The notes: a model not told the origin generated them from the letters alone. Counted from the stretch's first letter, positions 25,091-33,712 are shown. The stretch: 64,000 bases of DNA from Thiocapsa roseilacustris (GCF_041903755.1 NZ_JBBWVE010000004.1:62001-126000), one strand, 5' to 3'. Numbers and translations: made by a program.

Positions 25091-26193
25091 CGTCGCCTGC
25101 CCCGGGATTGCTCGACGGCGAGGAGCAAACCTTACGGGTTGCCGAGGATCTCCTGGCGTCCGGCGAGCTTGGCGCCGGAGCAGAACCCTTCGGCGAGCTG
25201 ACCCGCCAATACGGCCGTCTGCTGCGTCATGTGCGCTCGCTGATCAAGGTCAGCGACCGCATGCAGATCGAGCTCAATCATCTCAACGACCGGCTAAGCA
25301 AGAGCGAGCTCAAGTATCGCTCGCTCTTCGACAACGTGAGCGAAGGGATCTTCATCGCGCAGTTGAGTGGCCGGTTCCTGGATGTCAATCCGGCGATGGC
25401 GCGCACACTGGGCTACGGCACCCCGCTGGAGTTCCTGCGAGTTCACGAAGAAGACGAGCTCTGGCCCTTCCTTGACGCGTTCGAGAAGGAGCGCTTCATC
25501 GCCAACCTGGCCGAGCACGGCAGCACGACGCGCCTGCAGACCCGAATGCTCCACAAAGACGGCAGCATTATCTGGGTCGAAATCAACGCCCATGCCCATT
25601 CAGATGACCACGGCGCACCGACCATGATCGTCGAGGGCATCCTCTCGGACATCACCGAGCGCAAGCGCATGGTGGACGAGCTGCGTTATCTGGCCACCAC
25701 CGACGGTCTGACCGGTCTGCTGAACCGTCGACATTTTCTGGAGCTGTGCGAGCACGAGCTGCAACGTCGTCGCCGATCGGACCAGCACATGGGTCTCTTG
25801 ATGCTGGACGCCGATCACTTCAAGCGCGTCAACGACAGCTACGGCCACGACATCGGCGACGAGGTGCTGCGGGCCTTATCGCGTCTGTGTCGCCAGCAGT
25901 TTCGCGAAGGCGATTTGATCGGCCGACTCGGCGGCGAAGAGTTCGCGATCCTGCTCCCGAGCTCAAGCCCGCAGAACACGCAGGACGTGGCCGAGCGGCT
26001 GCGCCGGAGCATCGAGCAAACCCATCTCCCCATGCCGGACGGCACGATGCTGAACTTTACCGTGAGCATCGGCACCTGCACCCTGCCGACCAGCCAGGTC
26101 GCCATCGGGGCCCTGCTCAAGCTGGCCGACCAGGCCCTCTTCGAGGCCAAGCGCAGCGGGCGCAATCGGGTGATCGCACACCTTGCCGAGTGA
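25087..26193 (+). CDS. siaD: SiaD-like diguanylate cyclase (coiled coil-PAS-GGDEF)
   Basis: A 368-aa cytoplasmic protein: N-terminal helix/coiled coil (residues 35-75, LTRQYGRLLRHVRSLIKVSDRMQIELNHLNDRL), PAS domain (about 76-195, with PAC GILSDITERKRM), and GGDEF domain (200-366) with active-site RLGGEEFAILLP. It makes c-di-GMP. Pseudomonas SiaD has only the coil plus GGDEF, so the PAS insert is a variation that could add a second input. No RxxD inhibitory site is obvious five residues before GGEEF (REGDLIGRLGGEEF does hold a REGD). Confidence 0.88.
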   Translation: MTSPAPGLLDGEEQTLRVAEDLLASGELGAGAEPFGELTRQYGRLLRHVRSLIKVSDRMQIELNHLNDRLSKSELKYRSLFDNVSEGIFIAQLSGRFLDVNPAMARTLGYGTPLEFLRVHEEDELWPFLDAFEKERFIANLAEHGSTTRLQTRMLHKDGSIIWVEINAHAHSDDHGAPTMIVEGILSDITERKRMVDELRYLATTDGLTGLLNRRHFLELCEHELQRRRRSDQHMGLLMLDADHFKRVNDSYGHDIGDEVLRALSRLCRQQFREGDLIGRLGGEEFAILLPSSSPQNTQDVAERLRRSIEQTHLPMPDGTMLNFTVSIGTCTLPTSQVAIGALLKLADQALFEAKRSGRNRVIAHLAE

Positions 26194-26228
26194 TCGGCGC
26201 TCGACGCTCGCCGATTCAACCCGCCGGC

Positions 26229-27425
26229 TCAACCAAGCGCCCGCCAACCGAGCACTGTCACATCATCACGCCGCTCGTGCTCGCCCGCATGGGCAAGGAA
26301 CGCCGCCTCGATCTGCGCCCGCTGCGTCGCGAGCGGCTGATCCCAGACCGCCTCGACGATCCGCGTAAAGCCCGACCGGCCCAAGGGGAGTCCGCCCGGG
26401 TCACCGGGCTGATCCAGGAGACCATCCGAGCAGAGATAAAAGACACTGCCCGGCTCCAGCGGCAAGCTGTGGCTGGTGAAGACGACGTCACTGCGTGAGC
26501 GTTTGTAGCCCAGACTCGGCCGGTCGCCGCGGACGACATCAACCGCGCCGTCGCGCACACGGTAGAGTGGCAGATGCGCGCCGGCGAAGATCAGCTCACC
26601 CGCGTCCGGACGCAGCAGACAGATGGCCGCATCCAGGCCGTCGTCCGACGGGCTCGCGTCGGTTTCCTGTCGCAGGGTTGTTTTGACCCAGTCATTCATG
26701 CCGTGGAGTAAATCGGCAGGCGCATGGCAGGCCTCGTCCTGGATCAGGCGTCGCAGCCCGGCCACTGCAAGCATCGACATCAGGGCGCCGGGCACGCCAT
26801 GACCGGTGCAGTCCAAAAGCGCCACCAGCACGCCGGCGGGACAGGTTTCGACGCAGAAGATATCCCCGCCGACAATGTCGCGCGGCAACCAGATGCTGAA
26901 GCCATCGACCTGGGCCGGGGCGAAGGCCGCATCCCCCGGCAGCAGCGCCGATTGGATGCGCTGGGCGTACTGGATGCTGTCGGTCACGCGCAGCAGGAGC
27001 TGATCCGAGCGCTCTTTCTCCACGCTCAAATCCGCGAACGCCTGTTCCAACTGGCGTGTCATCTCGTTGAAGGCGGCCGAGAAGTCGCCCATGAAGTCGA
27101 CCCGCTGCGTCAGATCGCCGGCGGCGATCTGTTGGGTCTTCCAGGTGAGATGACGCAGATTGGCCTGCAGGCTCTTGAACGACTGCACGACGCGCATCTT
27201 GCTGGCCGGCGGCTCGTAGTCCAGCTCGCCGCGCGCCATCGCATACATGAAATCGGCGAACAGGGTGTATTCGCCGATCAGCCGGTTGAAGTACTCGACG
27301 AATTGACGAAACTCGTTGGCCGGGTACTCGGGCGGCAGCTCCAGAAGCGGCGGTTTCTCGCCGCGCAGGATCCGATAGCTCGCCTCGGTGAGCCGATCGA
27401 GATCGCCGACATCGACCTGGATCAT
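26229..27425 (-). CDS. siaA: SiaA-like PP2C/SpoIIE-type phosphatase
   Basis: A 398-aa protein. The N-terminal about 110 residues are helical. A HAMP-like stretch follows (LTWKTQQIAAGDLTQRVDFMGDFSAAFNEMTRQLEQ), then a SpoIIE phosphatase domain with the metal motifs DIVGGDIFCVE, ALLDCTGHGVPGALMSMLA, SPSDDGLDAAICLL and ERRDDVTVLGWR. It would dephosphorylate SiaC and switch on SiaD. Unlike Pseudomonas SiaA it lacks an obvious N-terminal membrane domain. It is convergent with siaBCD (35-bp gap), whereas siaABCD is a single operon in Pseudomonas. Confidence 0.85.
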   Translation of the reverse strand: MIQVDVGDLDRLTEASYRILRGEKPPLLELPPEYPANEFRQFVEYFNRLIGEYTLFADFMYAMARGELDYEPPASKMRVVQSFKSLQANLRHLTWKTQQIAAGDLTQRVDFMGDFSAAFNEMTRQLEQAFADLSVEKERSDQLLLRVTDSIQYAQRIQSALLPGDAAFAPAQVDGFSIWLPRDIVGGDIFCVETCPAGVLVALLDCTGHGVPGALMSMLAVAGLRRLIQDEACHAPADLLHGMNDWVKTTLRQETDASPSDDGLDAAICLLRPDAGELIFAGAHLPLYRVRDGAVDVVRGDRPSLGYKRSRSDVVFTSHSLPLEPGSVFYLCSDGLLDQPGDPGGLPLGRSGFTRIVEAVWDQPLATQRAQIEAAFLAHAGEHERRDDVTVLGWRALG

Positions 27426-27447
27426 GCGCGGTGGCTCCGCTCAGCCG

Positions 27448-27972
27448 TCACAGCGCCAGTGCCTCGAAGCGACAAACCCGATCGCCGGATGCCCAGCAAT
27501 CGACCTCGCGGACCTGAAACTCGCGGCCCGTGTGGGATGTGAGCAGTCCGTGAATGAAGCCTTCATCGTAGGTGCAGACCTGCTCGCCGCAGACCGGGAT
27601 ACCGGAGCAATCGAGATCTTCCGCAACCGTGAGCGTGAACCGCAGTTGCTCCAGATCGGCCTTCTCCACGCGCAGGATGCCGATATTGAGCTGCTTGAGC
27701 GAATCCTGAAGATCGGCCACTAAAGCCTGGAAGTCGTGCTTTTGCGTCAGGACGTTCTTGTAGAACTCTTCGCCTGCGCGTTTGCCCGCGTCGTAGAACA
27801 GATGATCGGCCTCCGAGACGCCGATTCTCTGGATCAGAACGTCGCGCAGCGTGAACTGCATCAGCCGGTAGACGGCCACGTTCATGGAATCGCCCAGATT
27901 GGGGCGGCCCTCGTCGAGGTTGCCGAGCATCGACCAGTCGAAGCGGGATTCGGTGCGTTCTTCTTTGAACAT
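27448..27972 (-). CDS. V4R-domain (4-vinyl reductase-like) small-molecule-binding protein
   Basis: A 174-aa soluble protein from ATG 27972. The V4R core is SMNVAVYRLMQFTLRDVLIQRIGVSEADHLFYDAGKRAGEEFY, with C-terminal cysteine-rich DCSGIPVCGEQVCTYDEGFIHGLL and EVDCWASGDRVCRFEAL. V4R proteins bind small hydrophobic ligands (porphyrin intermediates, hydrocarbons) and some bind metals via cysteines. It lies 22 bp upstream of siaA, suggesting it senses the signal for the phosphatase. The in-frame upstream ATG (28047) lacks family similarity. Confidence 0.82.
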   Translation of the reverse strand: MFKEERTESRFDWSMLGNLDEGRPNLGDSMNVAVYRLMQFTLRDVLIQRIGVSEADHLFYDAGKRAGEEFYKNVLTQKHDFQALVADLQDSLKQLNIGILRVEKADLEQLRFTLTVAEDLDCSGIPVCGEQVCTYDEGFIHGLLTSHTGREFQVREVDCWASGDRVCRFEALAL

Positions 27973-28096
27973 CGTCGTGTCGCCAAAAGTAAGGATGCGG
28001 CCGTCGCAGCAGGAACGGCGGATGGATCGGCCGCACGAGAACCCCATCCGTCATCCCGGATTCAGTATATCCGGCTTGGCTTGAAGATGAGCCCTT

Positions 28097-29389
28097 TCAG
28101 ACGCAGGCCGCGTCGTCCGTCAGCGCAAGGCGTGCGTCAATACGCCGATAGGTGCGTGCAACGCCGATCAGCAAGCCCAGCAGCAAGGCAGAGGACAGCG
28201 CGAGGACCAGGCCCGCCGGTCGCGCCAGCGCCGGAACGAAGACCGATCCACAGAGCAGTCCCAGTGCGAGCAGATGGAGGCCGACCTGCGCCTGCGCCAA
28301 AGGGATCGACAGCAGGCTGCCCATGTGGGGGATGCGCAGATCAAAGCGCCTGGCGGCGAGTTGGCGGTGCTGCAGATGAAACCAGGTCAAGAACGGCATG
28401 ATCTTAAACAGCATGCCAGCCGGCAGGCCGACGCCGAGCCCGACCAGCAGCAGCACGCCGACCAGCGTCGGCGGCGCCGCGAAGGCCCAGGCGACGGCGG
28501 CCATGCCGATGCTCAGCATCGCCGACCACCAATGGATCAGCGTCGGATCGAGCCGCGGCCGCTGTCGGCGGCGGATCAGCACCAGCGTCATCACGGCAAA
28601 GCCCACGAAACCCAGCCCGGCGGCACCGAACAGCATCCGGCCGAGACGCTCATCGCCGAAGAGCCAGGCCACACTGGCCCCGGTGATCCCGATCAAGAGA
28701 ACGGGAGCCAGCCACCGCCTGATCGGCGTGGGATAGGCCGGCGTCACATAGAACATCGGCAGCACCTGAATGGCCACGCCCATGACGAGCAGTCCGACCC
28801 ATCCCATCAGGCCCCAGGCGGCATGCACGTCGACCGTCCGGGCAACGTCCGGTAGTCGGATCCAACCCAGGACAACGGCGACCAGCAGGAGACCCAGGAT
28901 CACCGTCACGACCAGCGAAATGGCCGCAGTGCGCAAGGCGAGCAGCGTGCCGGGCACCCCGCGCGCCCCCGCCAGAGCGATGGTGACGGGGACCACGAAG
29001 ACCAGAAAGCCCAGTCCTGTAGAGACCCCGCCGAGCAGTAAAGCCGCCGCACCCCCGCCCCCCAACCCCCCCGCCCACCCCGCCCCCCCCCCCGGAAGCA
29101 GCAGATGGGTGAGCGTGCCGACCAACCGCACCGCCGGGACCGGCGCACCCGCGACCACGGGCAGCATCTGCAACAGAGCACCGCACATGATCAGGCCGAG
29201 ATAACCAATGGCGATCAGATGAGTCGCGGCAAGTGCGCCGGGCATCCAGCGCGAGACCAGGAGGGTTGGTCCCTGCCAGGCTAAGAGCAGCCCGGCGGCG
29301 ATCGCGAACAGCGGCGCAGTGAGAAAAAACCGCGCGGGGATATCGATCGGCGGGGCCTGGTCGAGAGAAAGTCCGCCCGTGTCCATCAT
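28097..29389 (-). CDS. NnrS-like / heme-copper-oxidase-I-like 12-TM membrane protein
   Basis: A protein of about 430 aa with about 12 helices. Histidine-bearing helices (MPGALAATHLIAIGYLGLIMCGALLQMLPVVAG, VDVHAAWGLMGWVGLLVMGVAIQVLPMFYVTP, LIHWWSAML) resemble the heme-binding core of oxidase-subunit-I-like proteins found with denitrification genes. The start is ATG 29389 or 29386; codons further upstream lie in repeat R3, which abuts the start and leaves no clear Shine-Dalgarno. A glycine-rich insert (GGGAGWAGGLGGGG) near residues 105-120 derives from a long G/C homopolymer tract and may vary or be a sequencing error. Confidence 0.72.
   Translation of the reverse strand: MMDTGGLSLDQAPPIDIPARFFLTAPLFAIAAGLLLAWQGPTLLVSRWMPGALAATHLIAIGYLGLIMCGALLQMLPVVAGAPVPAVRLVGTLTHLLLPGGGAGWAGGLGGGGAAALLLGGVSTGLGFLVFVVPVTIALAGARGVPGTLLALRTAAISLVVTVILGLLLVAVVLGWIRLPDVARTVDVHAAWGLMGWVGLLVMGVAIQVLPMFYVTPAYPTPIRRWLAPVLLIGITGASVAWLFGDERLGRMLFGAAGLGFVGFAVMTLVLIRRRQRPRLDPTLIHWWSAMLSIGMAAVAWAFAAPPTLVGVLLLVGLGVGLPAGMLFKIMPFLTWFHLQHRQLAARRFDLRIPHMGSLLSIPLAQAQVGLHLLALGLLCGSVFVPALARPAGLVLALSSALLLGLLIGVARTYRRIDARLALTDDAACV
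29051..29093. repeat. Poly-C/poly-G low-complexity tract inside a membrane-protein gene
   Basis: Forty-three bases, almost all C on the plus strand, ending in a run of 11 C (29083-29093). In the coding (minus) strand this is poly-G. Slippage or assembly error would shift the frame of the surrounding gene. Confidence 0.8.
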
Positions 29390-29390
29390 T

Positions 29391-29594
29391 TTATGAACCG
29401 CGTTTTGAGTGAGTAACGTCGCTTTGTCGTCTGGGCTTGGCGTCGCCGACACCTGAGGCCATTGGCGCGACGCGGTTCAAAAAAATGAATCGATTGATCT
29501 TTTTAAACCGCGCAGCTCCGAAGCCGGTCGGCAGGGAGGAACCGGGAATCCGAGCACTGAACACCGCATGGCCCAACGCGCGAGGTTTAAAAAC
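29391..29594. repeat. Two-hairpin repeat element, copy R3 (diverged)
   Basis: The same layout as R1/R2: GAACCGCG...CGCGGTTC, an AT-rich spacer, then TTTAAACCGCGC...GCGCGAGGTTTAAA. It fills the gap between the DUF2249 gene and the membrane-protein gene. Its right end supplies the stop (TAA, 29589-29587) of the leftward DUF2249 gene. Confidence 0.8.
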
Positions 29595-29853
29595 GGCCCG
29601 CGCCCTGTTGCCGGAATCGACTGACCGGACGCTGACGCTCCGGCATGGGTGAGATCAGGATACGATACCGATCGTCCTCTGCGCTGCTCTCCCAGCGGTA
29701 GCCCATGCGTCGCAGCATGTCATAGAGCGGATAAGGCTCGCGACGATGGAGCACGCACAGGCGGTCGCCAGGTGGCAGCTCTGCGAGCGCATCGAGAATC
29801 CGCTCCATCGGCTCCGGGGCGGGAAGATCGCTGACGTCGAGTGTTCTGTCCAT
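29587..29853 (-). CDS. DUF2249 domain protein
   Basis: An 88-aa cytoplasmic protein with a TusA-like fold: LDVSDLPAPEPMERILDALAELPPGDRLCVLHRREPYPLYDMLRRMGYRWESSAEDDRYRILISP. DUF2249 proteins accompany hemerythrins and NO-response genes; the biochemical role is unsettled. It is 3 bp downstream of the hemerythrin gene (same operon). The last residues (RFRQQGAGRF) run into repeat R3, so the C-terminus may have been reshaped by insertion. Confidence 0.85.
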   Translation of the reverse strand: MDRTLDVSDLPAPEPMERILDALAELPPGDRLCVLHRREPYPLYDMLRRMGYRWESSAEDDRYRILISPMPERQRPVSRFRQQGAGRF

Positions 29854-29856
29854 TGC

Positions 29857-30294
29857 TCATGCCGCCTTTAGCCGGTTGAGGATATCCGGGGTCTGGTCGC
29901 CCAGATTCTCCTCGGCCATCGGATAGAGGATGCCTTCTTCCTTTGAGTTGTGTTGCTGGATCACCAGATGGAGCGTCTCCAGGATTCCGAGACAGGCGTC
30001 CGCATCCTGCTCGCCGACCGCCTCGTTGAGCTCCTCCACCAAGGAGCGCATCTGACCGTGCTCCATGGTCATTATGGCGGTCGGCCCGGAGGCCCATGGG
30101 CTGACGGCGACCAACTCCGGAAACAGCACCTGCTCCTCCATGTCGAAATGGCCGAGCAACGCAGTCGAGAAAGCCTTGTCGTGCTCCGCGAGTCGCGTCC
30201 AATCGCCGCCCGAGACCGCCTGCTCGCAGGCGGCGAGCAGGCGGTCACAGCGCTGATGGTCGTCGGTCATAAAGGTGGCGATCGAGTCGGTCAT
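29857..30294 (-). CDS. Hemerythrin HHE-domain protein
   Basis: A 145-aa four-helix diiron protein from ATG 30294 (MTDSIATFMTDDHQRCDRLL). Ligand motifs are DDHQRCD, HFDMEEQVLFPEL, MEHGQMRSLVEEL and QQHNSKEEGILYPMAEE. Proteins of this type (YtfE/ScdA-like and denitrification hemerythrins) bind NO or O2 or repair iron centres. It is the first gene of a leftward unit with DUF2249 and possibly the membrane protein beyond R3. A DNR-like box at 30350 sits where a -41.5 site would be. Confidence 0.88.
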   Translation of the reverse strand: MTDSIATFMTDDHQRCDRLLAACEQAVSGGDWTRLAEHDKAFSTALLGHFDMEEQVLFPELVAVSPWASGPTAIMTMEHGQMRSLVEELNEAVGEQDADACLGILETLHLVIQQHNSKEEGILYPMAEENLGDQTPDILNRLKAA

Positions 30295-30349
30295 GGCGAA
30301 TCCTCCGGTTGAATGCTCAGGCATTGTCCCGGCATGGGGCAGTGCTTCC

Positions 30350-30363
30350 TTGACCTAGGTCAG
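30350..30363 (-). promoter_or_regulatory. FNR/DNR-like box upstream of the hemerythrin operon
   Basis: TTGACCTAGGTCAG, palindromic over 12 bases (TGACCTAGGTCA). It is 56 bp before ATG 30294. Confidence 0.6.
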
Positions 30364-30421
30364 ATCGTATCGACCGCGAACGCGACGGCAACACATGCAA
30401 ATCCGAGTCACCCGGGCGGAT

Positions 30422-30435
30422 TTGACCTGTGTCAA
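30422..30435 (+). promoter_or_regulatory. FNR/DNR-type box upstream of bchE
   Basis: TTGACCTGTGTCAA, 64 bp before the bchE ATG. A -41.5 placement gives a leader of about 29 nt. Confidence 0.65.
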
Positions 30436-30498
30436 GGAAGATCAGGAGGCCGACTGTCAATCTGCATTGACACTCACCATCGGCCGGGGGCTCGACGC

Positions 30499-32163
30499 AT
30501 GCGCATTCTCTTCATCCACCCAAACTATCACTCGGGCGGCGCCGAGATCGCCGGCAATTGGCCGCCGGCGTGGGTGGCCTATCTCACCGGTGCGCTCAAG
30601 ACCGCGGGCTTCACCGAGGTGCGCTTCGTCGACGCCATGACCAACGATCTGTCCGAGGAGCAGGTCCGCGCCGCCATCGTCGCGTATCGCCCCGACGTCG
30701 TCGGCTGCACGGCCATCACACCCTCCATCTACAAGGCCCAGCGCCTGCTCGAGATCGTCAGGGAGGTCGACCCGAAGATCGTCACTGTGCTCGGCGGCGT
30801 GCATGCCACCTTCATGTATCAGCAGGTCCTGGGCGAGGCGCCCTGGATCGATGCCATCGTGCGCGGCGAGGGCGAGGAGATCATCGTCGATCTGGTCCGC
30901 ACCATCGACGAAGGCCGCTGGCCCGAGGAGCGCGGCAAGGTCAAGGGCATCGCCTACGCCGTCGACGGCAAGATCATCGCCACCCCGGCCGCCCCGACCG
31001 TGAAGGACTTAGACGCCATCACCCCCGACTGGGGCGTGCTGGAATGGGATAAGTACAACTACATCCCGCTCAACAAGCGCGTCGCCATCCCGAACATGGC
31101 CCGCGGCTGTCCCTACACCTGCTCCTTTTGCTCGCAGTGGAAGTTCTGGCGCGACTACCGCATCCGGGATCCGAAGAAGGTCGTCGACGAGATCGAGACC
31201 CTGGTGCGCGACCACGACGTCGGTTTCTTCATCCTCGCCGACGAGGAGCCGACCATCAATCGCAAGAAGTTCATCGCCTTCTGCGAGGAGCTGATCGCGC
31301 GCAATCTCGGGATCCTTTGGGGCATCAACACGCGCGTCACCGACATCCTGCGTGACGAGGACGTGCTGCCGCTCTATCGCAAGGCCGGCCTTATTCATGT
31401 CTCGCTCGGCACCGAGGCCGCGGCCCAATTGAAGCTCGACCGCTTCAACAAGGAGACCACGGTCGCCGACAACAAACGGGCCATCGCTCTGCTGCGCGAT
31501 GCCGGCATCCTCACCGAGGCACAGTTCATCGTCGGGCTCGAGAACGAGACCGCCGAGACGCTCGAAGAGACCTATCAGATGGCGCGCGACTGGAAACCGG
31601 ACCTCGCCAACTGGGCCATGTACACCCCCTGGCCGTTCACGGATCTCTTCCGCGAGCTGGGCGACAAGGTCGAGATCTTCGACTACGAGAAGTACAACTT
31701 CGTCACGCCCATCATCAAGCCGGCCGCCATGGATCGTGCCGAGCTGCTCGACCGCGTGATGCACAACTATCGCCGCTTCTACATGCACAAGGCGTTCTTC
31801 TCCTATCCCTGGGCCGGCAGCGGCGAGCGGCGGCGTTATCTGCTCGGCTGTCTGAAGGCGTTCCTCAAGGCCGGCTTCGAGCGCAAATTCTACGATCTGG
31901 GCAAGGTCAACTACTGGGGTCCGCAGTCCAAGAAGAAGGTTGACTTCCACTTCGACCCCAAACGCACCCGCGTCGCCGAGGGCGGCACCGACTGGAAGGC
32001 CAAGCACAGCCGCAAGATCAAGGGCGACGTCCAGGCCCAGATCATGGCCTGCGGTGGCGGCAAGGAGCAGCTCGATCAGGCCGAGATCGATGCCCTGACG
32101 GTCGCGCCGCCGACGCTGCCCAAGGCGGCCGCCAAGGCGTCGGTTAAGGTGATGATCGAATAG
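30499..32163 (+). CDS. bchE: BchE, anaerobic Mg-protoporphyrin IX monomethyl ester cyclase
   Basis: A 554-aa radical-SAM, B12-dependent enzyme that forms the isocyclic ring of bacteriochlorophyll without O2. An N-terminal cobalamin-binding domain (about residues 1-150, VVGCTAITPSIYKAQRLLEI) precedes the radical-SAM core with the CxxxCxxC cluster in ARGCPYTCSFCSQWKFWRDYR. WGINTRVTDILRDEDVLPLYRKAG and SLGTEAAAQLKLDRFNKETT are typical of BchE. ATG 30499 fits the family N-terminus (MRILFIHPNYHSGGAEIAGNWPPAW). It marks the organism as an anoxygenic phototroph. It lies apart from a bch cluster and has a DNR/FNR box. Confidence 0.95.
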   Translation: MRILFIHPNYHSGGAEIAGNWPPAWVAYLTGALKTAGFTEVRFVDAMTNDLSEEQVRAAIVAYRPDVVGCTAITPSIYKAQRLLEIVREVDPKIVTVLGGVHATFMYQQVLGEAPWIDAIVRGEGEEIIVDLVRTIDEGRWPEERGKVKGIAYAVDGKIIATPAAPTVKDLDAITPDWGVLEWDKYNYIPLNKRVAIPNMARGCPYTCSFCSQWKFWRDYRIRDPKKVVDEIETLVRDHDVGFFILADEEPTINRKKFIAFCEELIARNLGILWGINTRVTDILRDEDVLPLYRKAGLIHVSLGTEAAAQLKLDRFNKETTVADNKRAIALLRDAGILTEAQFIVGLENETAETLEETYQMARDWKPDLANWAMYTPWPFTDLFRELGDKVEIFDYEKYNFVTPIIKPAAMDRAELLDRVMHNYRRFYMHKAFFSYPWAGSGERRRYLLGCLKAFLKAGFERKFYDLGKVNYWGPQSKKKVDFHFDPKRTRVAEGGTDWKAKHSRKIKGDVQAQIMACGGGKEQLDQAEIDALTVAPPTLPKAAAKASVKVMIE

Positions 32164-32218
32164 GAACGGTTTAACAATGAGGTAACATCACTCGACCAGA
32201 GAATACCTTTGCCTGGAT

Positions 32219-32290
32219 TCTCGTTGTCGATTACGACAACGAGAACGACAACGATTAGATTCGGTGCTCAATTTATTTCTGAGGCGTGAC
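32219..32290 (+). repeat. GTTGTC-microsatellite element, copy S2
   Basis: CTCGTTGTCGATTACGACAA, GAGAACGACAACGATTAGAT and TCGGTGCTCAATTTATTTCTGAGGC. The tail after the tract matches S1 (inverted) and S3. It lies between bchE and the porin. Confidence 0.75.
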
Positions 32291-32383
32291 GGAGGGGCGA
32301 AAGCGACCCGCGTCACACGACACCGAAGTGATCGTCTAGCGGATCAGCAAGACACACCTCGGGTTCATTTGCAGGCGCTCGAC

Positions 32384-33712
32384 ATGACAACCCTTACCCT
32401 CGCCCATCGATTTCTCATCACCGCCGTTTTGGGGGTCGCTCTTACCCCGGCCACCCCTGTCATGGCGACCAACTGGATCATGCTCCAGGGCACCGAGCCC
32501 GCCACGGCCCCCGCCTACAAGGCTTTCGGCTTCGTCGGTATCGACCAGCAGCAGACCAGCGGGAGCCACCTCCCTGCGGGTCCCTGGCAGGGACAGCCGA
32601 TGGTGTTGAACCAGATCCCACCCAAGCTCGAGGAGAATTCCGTCCTTCAGTTCTCCTATGCACGTCTGGGAGTGCGTGGCCGGCTCCTCGACGGCAAGCT
32701 GAACTACTGGATCTCACCTCTGGCGGGGGACAACGCCATCTCCGCCAACGGGACCCCGAACGTCAAGTTCACCGATGTGAGCCTGACCCTGAACCGGATC
32801 CCCCATGCACGGATCCGCATCGGTCAGTTTTTCATGCCCGGCTCCGAGGAGGGTATGACCCCCGTGATCGTGCGGGACTACATCAACCCGACCAGTGTCG
32901 GGAGCCAGATGGTGAACGAGCTGCCGTTCGACAGCGACGGGCTGCCCAGCCGGGACGCCAACGACCCGACGGGCCCGGCGAGCGGCTGGCGCGACACCGG
33001 TATTCAAGTCTTCGACGCCTTCACGACCGGCGCCTGGGAGCACACTTATGCCCTGATGGCGGGCACCGGCACCGGGCTTGCGATCTACAACGGCTGGTCG
33101 AGCGGGCAGCCCGAGTGGCACCTCTACTGGAGCTCGGAGCTTGTCTTCGGCGGCACCGGCCCCTTCCGCGAGGGGCTCAAGCTCTTCGCCTGGCACCAGG
33201 ACGGGGAGCGCGAAGTTCGCGCCGGGCTGGCACAGACGAAGCAAGACTTCGACCGCGAGCGCTACGGGCTGGGCGCCACCTTCCGCCGCGGGCCCTGGCG
33301 CGCGGCAGCGGAGTGGATTAAGGCCGACGGAATGATCTTCAACGGCACGGATGGCGCCGCGGTGCCGGGAGCCGTCAGCAACAATGGCAATCTGGTCGCC
33401 TCCTATGAGGTTCTGCCGAAGGAGGAGGCGGATGGCTGGTATCTGGATGGCGGCTACACCCTCTTCGGGAAACTGGAGCTGCGCACTCGCTTCGATCGCC
33501 TGAACCGCGCCACCGCGAGCGCCCTGACCGAGCGCCGCTTCGACACCCTGACCCTGGGTCTGACCTACCGCTTCAACAAACAGGTGCGGGTGCTGGCCGA
33601 CTACCAGTTCCGCGACTTCGAGGCCCCGGGGTTGCCTGGTAGTGCGGTACCCAACCAGAACCTGGCGGACGTCGACGACCTCCTCGCCTTCCGGGTCTGG
33701 GCAAGCTTCTGA
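32384..33712 (+). CDS. Outer-membrane porin, phosphate-selective porin O/P-like
   Basis: A 442-aa protein. Signal peptide (residues 1-28, AHRFLITAVLGVALTPATPVMA), then a beta-barrel with alternating amphipathic strands: LQFSYARLGVRGRLLDGKLNYWISPL, RIRIGQFFMPGSEEGMTP, WRDTGIQVFDAFT, LGLTYRFNKQVRVLADYQFRDF, ending in the porin-type aromatic C-terminus AFRVWASF. It resembles OprO/P-type porins, which pass anions; the substrate is not readable. ATG 32384 follows an in-frame extension that starts in repeat S2 and is therefore spurious. Confidence 0.82.
   Translation: MTTLTLAHRFLITAVLGVALTPATPVMATNWIMLQGTEPATAPAYKAFGFVGIDQQQTSGSHLPAGPWQGQPMVLNQIPPKLEENSVLQFSYARLGVRGRLLDGKLNYWISPLAGDNAISANGTPNVKFTDVSLTLNRIPHARIRIGQFFMPGSEEGMTPVIVRDYINPTSVGSQMVNELPFDSDGLPSRDANDPTGPASGWRDTGIQVFDAFTTGAWEHTYALMAGTGTGLAIYNGWSSGQPEWHLYWSSELVFGGTGPFREGLKLFAWHQDGEREVRAGLAQTKQDFDRERYGLGATFRRGPWRAAAEWIKADGMIFNGTDGAAVPGAVSNNGNLVASYEVLPKEEADGWYLDGGYTLFGKLELRTRFDRLNRATASALTERRFDTLTLGLTYRFNKQVRVLADYQFRDFEAPGLPGSAVPNQNLADVDDLLAFRVWASF

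Noticed and set aside
32264..32383. Longer porin start at 32264.
   Set aside because: The extra 40 residues are translated from repeat S2 and would place the signal peptide internally.
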